DNA from: Antedon mediterranea
Lineage: Eukaryota; Echinodermata; Crinoidea; Comatulida; Antedonidae
Direction: 5' to 3'
DNA: 64,000 nt
NCBI RefSeq assembly: GCF_964355755.1
Contig: NC_092674.1
Coordinates: forward strand, 12,281,001 to 12,345,000
Each line of letters opens with the position of its first letter. The first letter of the stretch is position 1. The translations under genes were made by a program, and so were the position numbers. The notes under the pieces are model-generated. The model ran no database searches. It was not told where the DNA came from and saw only the letters and a program-made list of their open reading frames with translations. Positions 47,301 through 56,800 of this stretch are shown here, one piece after another.

Positions 47301-50300
47301 TTCATCATGTCTGTTCTAACTATTGTTGTCTTTGGGTACTATTACTTACCTTCTTACAGATGCTAGGTTTTGGATCATCATCTTCAGGAAGGCCAGCAGC
47401 ATTCATCATGTCTGTTCTAACTATTGTTGTCTTTGGGTACTATTACTTACGTTCTTACAGATGCTAGGTTTTGGATCATCATCTTCAGGAAGGCCAGCAG
47501 CATTCATCATGTCTGTTCTAACTATTGTTGTCTTTGGGTACTATTACTTACCTTCTTACAGATGCTATGTTTTGGATCATCATCTTCAGGAAGGCCAGCA
47601 GCATTCATCATGTCTGTTCTAACTATTGTTGTCTTTGGGTACTATTACTTACCTTCTTACATATGCTAGGTTTTGGATCATCATCTTCAGGAAGGCCAGC
47701 AGCATTCATCATGTCTGTTCTAACTATTGTTGTCTTTGGGTACTATTACTTACCTTCTTACAGATGCTAGGTTTTGGATCATCATCTTCAGGAAGGCCAG
47801 CAGCATTCATCATGTCTGTTCTAACTATTGTTGTCTTTGGGTACTATTACTTACGTTCTTACAGATGCTAGGTTTTGGATCATCATCTTCAGGAAGGCCA
47901 GCAGCATTCATCATGTCTGTTCTAACTATTGTTGTCTGCAATATCAAAAATCAATTTTTATTTTCTTTTCTTTTGACAATTGTTTCTCTTTAATTTTCAT
48001 TAAAGCAATTGCCACTTAATCTATAATCTATATATAATCTATTATGATCTATATATATATATATAATAATTAATATTATAAACATATAAGATAAATGATA
48101 AAAACACCTTATAATGTAGATAATTGCCATATTTTCACCGATTTTCTGCCAACATGTTTCTGTTTGTCTGTCCTATTTAATGCTTAGTGTGTTTTATTTA
48201 TATTTATATTAATTTTTATGCAGGTAAATGTTGAACAAGCATTTGCTTTTTATTTTAGTCTATTTCAATTTTACTGTTATTTTATTATGTTATATCTATA
48301 ATGGAGAATATAACTGAAAATCTAAAAACTGATAATGTTTCCATTATAATTCTATCTGAGACTGATATTTTCTCAGAGGTAATTAAACATTTATAGTTAT
48401 GTTCCTAAGATGATACTTTCTCAGATTTAGTTTTTAGTCTTATAACATCAAATTTATTAAGTCTACCTGAAACAAACGGCAATTGTTGATGGTAGCTACA
48501 TTTAGAACCACAAAATGATGGCCATCAATATGCAGTTCTACATGCTCATATGACAATGTAGGCTCAACATCTTCCATTTGAAATTCCTCAATAAATTTTG
48601 TTGAGACACGTTGGAAGAGATCATCTGGTAGGTAGCCATCAAAGTCATGAAAGAGAGAAATAGCACGTTTCTCTTCATATTCAACAGCCTTTGTATCATC
48701 ACGTTGGGGCTTTAGGCGTGAAAGAACATAGAACGTTCGTTCAACATTCTATAGAGACAAAAATGGAACATGAGTAGTAGATGGAATATATGAAAAAATA
48801 ATTGAACTAAATATTTTAAATAAAATGTAAATACCTCTTTACTCCTTTTTTCACACATTAACCCAAAGGTTTGCATCAGAGACACAAAGAAGATAATCAT
48901 CTCAGCTGAATCATCCTTCCATATATGCCGCAGCAGTCTTTCATCTAGTTTACCCCCATTTAAATTTCTCCAAAGCTGTTTCATAGATGGCTAAACAAAT
49001 ATAAAAGCACAAGTGTAATTTGTCAATGCAACAAAGTAATTACTGTTCTTCTGGTCAGTAAAACCCCACCTTTGGGAAAACCTTATTGAAACTTAATTAC
49101 TTGTGCAATGAATGAGGTTAATATCACAGATAACATCTATTAAGGGGACACTTTGTTGGGTCTTCCCTTAATGGGAGTGCTACACTAATACGTTTACAAG
49201 CATATATTTTAGTATTAGAATCTATATATAAATTTACGTAAGGGCAAAATTCGGTAAATCGCGCCTTACTTTTAGAATTTTTACTCGATGGTATGTAAAG
49301 TTGGTTCGTACTTTCGGTACTGATTTTAAACACCTGATGTAACCCTGTTTACTAATTAAATTAAGTTAGATAATTAGTTATCGACGATTAAAACGAATTT
49401 AGGTTCAACGATTTGCCCCAGATAGGGGTGTTTTCCGATCGTGGTATACACTGTCTAATGGATGTCCATCTGGAAAAATACCCGCCACAAAAATGCGAGG
49501 AGGCTTCGCATTTTCCTATCTCCTCCTACGATAATTGTTTGTAATAGCTGAAAACCGGTTGAACAGCTCGAGTACAGTATCATAATGTTGAAGACAGGCC
49601 GATTTTCTTTAAAAAATGCTATTTTGATAGATTTAATATACGTTTATACAAATGTATTGATTTGCGATGAATGGAACATTCCAATATCTGTGTCGTTCCA
49701 CAAGTGTCTATTCCCTCAGGCGTCGTAAAGGAAAGTACTGTATACTCATAACAGAAATTCGATCCATTTTTTTTCCCATCTGTGCTGCAGAGGTTGGATA
49801 TAATTTTTTTTTAACGGATAATGAGCTAGCGTTTTCAGTCGCCGTAATTTAATATTTATTACCGATTAAATCGAATTATGAGTTGCCCCGAATAGAGGTG
49901 GTTTTCACAAATTGTTTAACATTATATATAAACATACGTCGTAGTGTATCGTTACATGTACTGTACTATTTATTTCAATCGACTACGACGCAATGTTTTA
50001 CTGTGTTTAGTGGTATATTATTTGTAAAACATGTTAATTAATATTTCGTTACAAAATAAAGAATATATTTAAAAATTGTTCCTCTTTGCACCCATCCTCT
50101 TCCCCATCTCTCAACCATAATGTTACATACAAAACACAAATTAAGTTTGTTTAAATTTGACTTAAACAATTGGTCTCATTTTGTGACATCTTTCTCTTTC
50201 GGAAGTAATTCCCAGTGTGCTAATTTTAGTTAATCTATTTAATCGTTCCTGTAAACAACATATATTATTGTACATTTGAAATCGCCAGTTTTTTAACGCT

Positions 50301-53300
50301 GAAATTACTGTGTATTCGAAAACCATCTGTGGGCACGACCTAGATGGTACGCGAGCGAAGCGAGCGTACCATCTAGTATAATAGAATTACTGAGGTATAA
50401 TTTCGTTCTCTGTGTGGCAGATATTACATGTTTACAGCTAAATCCTAAATGTTTACATATGATATTCACCAATGACTGACACCACTCAAAGAAGTGAAGT
50501 TTGCAAACCTGAAGGCTGGGATCTATAACTGTGATGATTGTTTTAAACTTGTCAACTACTCCCATCAAATCTATAACAATTTTTTCTTTGAGGATCTTGT
50601 CATCTGGGTAGAACAGAATCTCACCGATGTCGTGCAAATACTCAAGAAACTGTTTTCTGTCAGTTATCTTACAACTAGCAAGTAAATCATTAATCTAAAA
50701 GGCAAATAAATATTATAATGAAAAATGTAACGAAAACAAAATTATTGAGTAATTACAAACTGGTTTTCTGCTGATGTTATCAATCATTTCGTTAATGTTG
50801 AAAGGTTGTTTATATAGGATATAATACTTCATCATGCAAGGGTAGATTTGAAATCTGAAAGTTTCCTAACCAACAGTAAACTCAAGGTTTACCACTTACT
50901 TACTTCAATAATTGTTATTGCCAAACAAAATGTTCATTTTGTTTTTGGCACAATTGGTACTAAAACAATTGTACCATTCCTGTTTGATACACATTTGTTG
51001 AAGATTCACCATAAACAGTCAATTAACACAGACAGCAAAGCAGGGATACTGTTAATGTTACTATCAATAACAAGTTTTTTTTTCACTTTAACACCATTCG
51101 ATGCAGCAATAAAAAAACAGGGTTTAATGCTTTAATGTGATTTAAGAATAAACAAATGTAATGGATGTTAAACACTTATTATTAAAACACATTGTTCAAT
51201 CAATTTTTTTTTATATAAATGTATCTATTCTAACCTGAGATATTGGTAGATACAGTTTGTCTTTTCGTAACTTTTGTATTTCCTGCAGTACTTGTAGCCA
51301 TTTGATTGGCAAAGTAAGAATCATCATCTGGACTAATTTTTGTATTTGGAGAATGATTTTAGAAGCACCGCTCTTTTCAAATGAGACACTGTTTTCAATG
51401 GTAAAGAGCTCTTCTTGAAACACCATGTCCTCAAATGGTTTTCCTTCCAGGGCTTTCCAAAGTTTTTTCTCTATTGCCTTTACCTAAAATAAATAACATC
51501 ACTGTAACATGGTGGGACCAAACCCTATTAGTCACACAGGCTATTCACCCCTTACTCTCCCCGTTGTCTACTTAACTTGGAACACTACATTCCTGAGGTG
51601 GGTCTTCCAAGGAAAGTCAATCAGGATGTGGTACCATTTAATTAGTCATCCTTCCTGTCCCCTTAATATAAATATATGTTTTGTAGTTAAGTTAGTTAGT
51701 TCGGGTATTGATTCTTGAGACTATAACATCAGTCAGAATCACTACGTTTCACATTGTTTTATAATATTACTTTTTGATTGAATAAATATTATATTTTGTA
51801 CATTGAATAATTGTGTGCCATCGTTATTGTCTTGGCCCTCGACACGACTACCGTTACAATCACATTGGAATTAAACGTATGTCATGGGAAAATTTAAAGG
51901 GTGTCGTACCAGCCAAGACTCCACCCCCACCCCATTTGTAAACTGCAAGAAGTCTTTTATTTAATTTATGTCACGCATTTATGTACCCAGTGTACACTGG
52001 TATAATTATACCAATATAAGAAAATGTGTGCTAAATCATACATATTTGTATACCCTTTTATTTGTTTTATTATTATAACAGATGGAACATTATTATCACA
52101 ATGAAAGCGCACATACTGTAGTATCTCATTTATGAAAAAATCTTCGATTTTTACAAAAAAATATCATTTGAAATACTTTTAATCTTTAGCCTACATTTTT
52201 TTAAAAATTGAAATTAAGGTAAGATAATCATTTAATCATAAGCCAGCACAGTACAGTAGTATGTGCATGCCATGACAATGAAACAACTGTCCACCTGATT
52301 ACATAATAGGGACTTTACGAAACAGGATGGTTAGTTTTCTGTGTTCGCTGGAGCACAAAATTATAAACAAGACATAGCCGTTTTATTAGTTACCCACCAC
52401 GTGAAGACGACAACGACCGGTCAGAGAGAGAGAGAGAGAGAACCACGTCTACTAGCCTACTAGACTATAATAGGGCTACTCTAGCTAGGGGACCTAACTA
52501 GGCTACTTACTAGATATGGGTGTATTGATTTGGGTTTATGGCCTAAAAGCTAGAACAGCATTATCTCTAGTCTCCCTCCCCTGTCTCACGGGGTCCCTAT
52601 TGAATCTCTTTGCCTTGGTGGTACGACATATGCTTTCTAGCTAGGGACCTTGCAAACCAACGCCGCGCAAAATGTATTGCACGGCAGCAATTTTAATCCA
52701 AAAACAATGTTATTTCGTTAAACAATTAAATTAGAAGTGAAAATTACACTTTAAGTGTTTTGAACTGTATATTTAAGGTTATATATACTAGTTGTATTTC
52801 TAATCGTTCTTCATGAGCACCTAATAGTATGAGCATGACATGACGTATAAAACAATCGCCCACCTGATTACGCAATATATGGTTGCCAATGTTAGGGATG
52901 AAACTACATATTGTTTCCAATGAATCAATTACAATATACAATTTTGTAATGTTTAATGAAACAAAATATGATAACATATGTACCATTTGTTGTCTTTCTT
53001 GTTCAGTTTTACCAAGGCTCTCATAATGTGTACCAATCAGCATTATCTTGTTTTTCTGTCCTGTTCTTACGTTTACAAAAACTGAACGAATCCAAAACAG
53101 AATGAACTCAAGATTTGTCATTCGATGTTCATACATTTTTCCCTAAATCACAAAGAAAATGAACACAATTTTCATTTTAAATTCTTAAACAGGTAGTTTG
53201 AAAACATTGTGGAAAATTATCTTATTATTGTGGTAATAATAGCAGCACACATTTATATAGAAAAACAACACTATCATGGAAATGGAAATAACAACAATCA

Positions 53301-53786
53301 TGTATCAGGCCTCTGCTATTTGCACAGTTTTTGTTAAGGTAAAGGAAGATTTAGATTTTAAGATTTATATATATTTTTATATGGTATAGTTTATTCCATT
53401 CTGTAAGGGGCGGGTTTCCCGCTGTTGAATGAGTTTGAATAAAAATAAAATAAAATAAGAAATAAACATTTTATGTATATTCAAGTACATAGAACATTTT
53501 AAATTTGTAAAATCTACTTACAGTTGTTGGATCACGAACTTTAGCTGGGGCATCAAGATCTTGTTTCAGGTTAAATACCACACATACAACAGCATAAGAC
53601 ACCATGAATATCTATTAAACATAATCATAATTGTCAGTATTAAAAACCGTTTTCACATGTGTCAGTATACTGGCACAACTAAATATTTGATACTTATTTT
53701 TTTCCTCACAAACTGCATGTTCATCTTGGAAACATTTACAATCTGAAACATTGGTTTAATAAATAATGAATGTTTTATTATTACAT

Positions 53787-53818
<32 letters not shown>

Positions 53819-56800
53819 CCCCCTTGCTATCCATCTATGCTAATATTACATTATGGTAGACATCAATGAATACTATTTTATTAAAAGTCTCCCAAACCTG
53901 GATACCCTTCGGCTGGCAAAATATGTCTGAGTTTACAGAAATTCTGATATTCCAAATGTATTTTTAAAGGTAAAAAGAATTTTTAGTTTCTGGTAATTAG
54001 AGACTAGAGACTGAGTTGACTGTATTCAATTAAATGAAGAATAAAATAATTTATAATATTGTAATAATAATAATTGTATTTTATAACAGATATACTGTTA
54101 CCATATTAGATCAACAGATAACATTTTTGTAATACCTTAGGGGTAGATTATTACTTCAAATCAAGTGTCAGTGGTGAAATTGTAACGAAGCCAAAAGACA
54201 ATTTTACTAGATCCTGATCCCAACACAACCTCAGAAGGAGGTATATGTATTAATAAGTACAAACTCTTTAGTAAGGTACAAGTATATCTTTATTCTATGG
54301 TGTCTCAAACTGAACTGTACAAAGTTATGGGTAAACGGTGATCAGTGATTGGCTATTCTGGCATGATAATTATATTACTACTACTGTAGTATTGTAACAG
54401 GAGGCATACTAAATTAAAGGCAAAACTAAGAAATTAGGTAAATCAATACAATTTACCCGTTGTATCACATGGTATATAGGCTGCCCTCCAAAGTCCCAGA
54501 AGTTCATAACAAACTTGTTGCTGTCCACTTTAGAGTCACCACCTATTCTTATAGAGCGAAGTTGGCTTTCAACTTTGTTCACGACCCCTTTAGGAATTTG
54601 TGGTCTATCAAGTTTTTCTTCATACACTGGTTCTGTTGTGGTAAAATAATAATACGCAATACAACAGTTTAATTCAATATCATTTCAACATTTAAAAACA
54701 AAATAGAAATCCATCATAATAAAGCTGTTCCTTTTTACTTAAATCTTTGATAATTGTAAAAACAGACAAGACAGATGGGGGCAGGCTGAGAATATAGGAT
54801 GACACTATAACTTTTTTGTTAAAAGAAAAGGTAATTCCAATGCAATATTTAAGTATTCTAAACCTTATCCTTTCCAATCAATGGTTTAGTGATGAGTTTA
54901 TTTAACCACATTGTACTGCAAGTTGAATAGATTACACAGCAGTGTCATACAATATACAAATACTAGTATTAACTGTCAAAGTAACTTGCAGGATAATATG
55001 TTCATTAGCATACACTGATGATTATGATTACATTTCCGCTTCTTAAATCATTTCAATATTTCTGATATCATTACTATGCATGAACAGCACAATCAAGCAC
55101 ATTTCAAAATAAATATTTACCCTCCTTTTGTGGGCTTGGCATTGGATTTGAACTTTTTGATGTTTCAGCAAATTTGACTTCCTGTTTTGATGTTGATGCT
55201 CCTGTGGGGTTTTTCTCTTTCTCATGTCTACTTTCTGAAAAATGTGTTGATATAATTAAATATGATGCTATCTTGTGATAAGGAGCATAATACATTAACA
55301 TTAAATAACATTAGGCTTTAAATTCAAATTAACTTTACCAGAATTAAAGTTTACAGTAATGAATCATTTTTTGTATAAACATGTCTTTTTATATTAAATT
55401 GTATATGTATTAAATCATTTTTGTACCAATTTGTGGTTTTGTATTGTTCAATTTATATTGACTACTTTTTTAAACAGTTAAACATGTTTTACAGCAGATT
55501 ACAATAACAATAAAGACATTTTAACTAAATTTGAATTAACTGTAATTAACATCTTTTACCAGATTTGGTTTTCTCCTTTGATGGTCCTGCTCTTGGTGTG
55601 TATCCTTCTGTATAGCGTGGACTTTTCAACATTTGTTTAACTGTGACATCAGTGACAGCATCCTGATACATGTCTGAAGCTTTTTAATAAAAAAAATGTT
55701 AATATATTCACATTATATTATTTTTTACACTGTTACATATTGGTTTTTAAAAGCATTGAAACCATTTTAATGTTGTTGTTGCAATAATTGATCCTCCTTG
55801 GTCAAAGTGGATAATTATTATATGATATTAAAATGGCATATTACTTATTTGGAAAAAAAAATACAAAAACACATTGTGGCATGATAGAGCATGTCACAGG
55901 GTGAATTTAAAAAAAAATATTTTGGTTGTTTTTTAACAGCAACATGTATCTGAATAAAGTGAATACTTACAAATATCCTGCGTTGTTTCTTTCAACATTT
56001 GCTTGTTACTGGGATCTGGTGTACACACCGTTGTTTTAACCATTGCATCGGTTATTAGATGCACTGGATTAAACCTATGGCAAAATGACATTATATAATT
56101 CAGAAAAGAATGTTTGCATTAATAATCTAGAGACACATAATTTGATGGTCTACTGTAAATACTTTGTTTTTACGTTGAATTATAATCTTATTTTAAACCG
56201 TATTTTGAGGTTCACAATATCATGTTGAAAACAAATTGAAAGCATCAGTTAACGTTTCTATCATTACTTTTTCACTTATCCTTACAGACAGTATAGACCC
56301 TCAACAACGTGTGTTCACAGGAACTATGCGTGTACAGTTATATACCAATCAAACAATAATACATCTACGCAATAAAATATTTAGGACACTGTTCCCAACT
56401 GCAAGTAGCAAACAATCAATCAACAAAAATATAATATAATGGGCTTACTCTTTTCTTAAAAGAGAAGTTATAGTAGAAGTTTTTCCAACATTCTCAAGTC
56501 CTACAAAAATAGTTCTTCCTTGATTAAACTCTGTTTGTCCTTCTTCGAGTGCATTTTGAAATGCTTTCACCGCATCAGGTCCTCTTGCCAATATCTCCTC
56601 TGGAACATGTATATCTTAAAATAAACAAAATAAATTATTGTATAATTTTCATTTTTTCATGGAAATTCTAAAGATGTTGGTATCTGAAATATATGCCTGT
56701 CATTGGCAGAAAATACAGTGCCAACTCATTATTTCACATAGGCTATTAAACAAGAAAACTCAGATCTAGAAAACTCAGAAATATCCATTATTAATCAGAG

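Noticed and set aside
46112-48019. Overlapping plus-strand open frames beginning MLSLGTITYLL
   Set aside because: They are the antisense of the 101-bp array. The period is not a multiple of three, so all frames repeat. The minus strand holds the exon with proper splice sites.
52240-52310. Stretch resembling the end of the exon at 52864 (CCACCTGATTACATAATAG)
   Set aside because: The resemblance is limited to the donor end and is interrupted. Could be a small duplication, but coding evidence is lacking.
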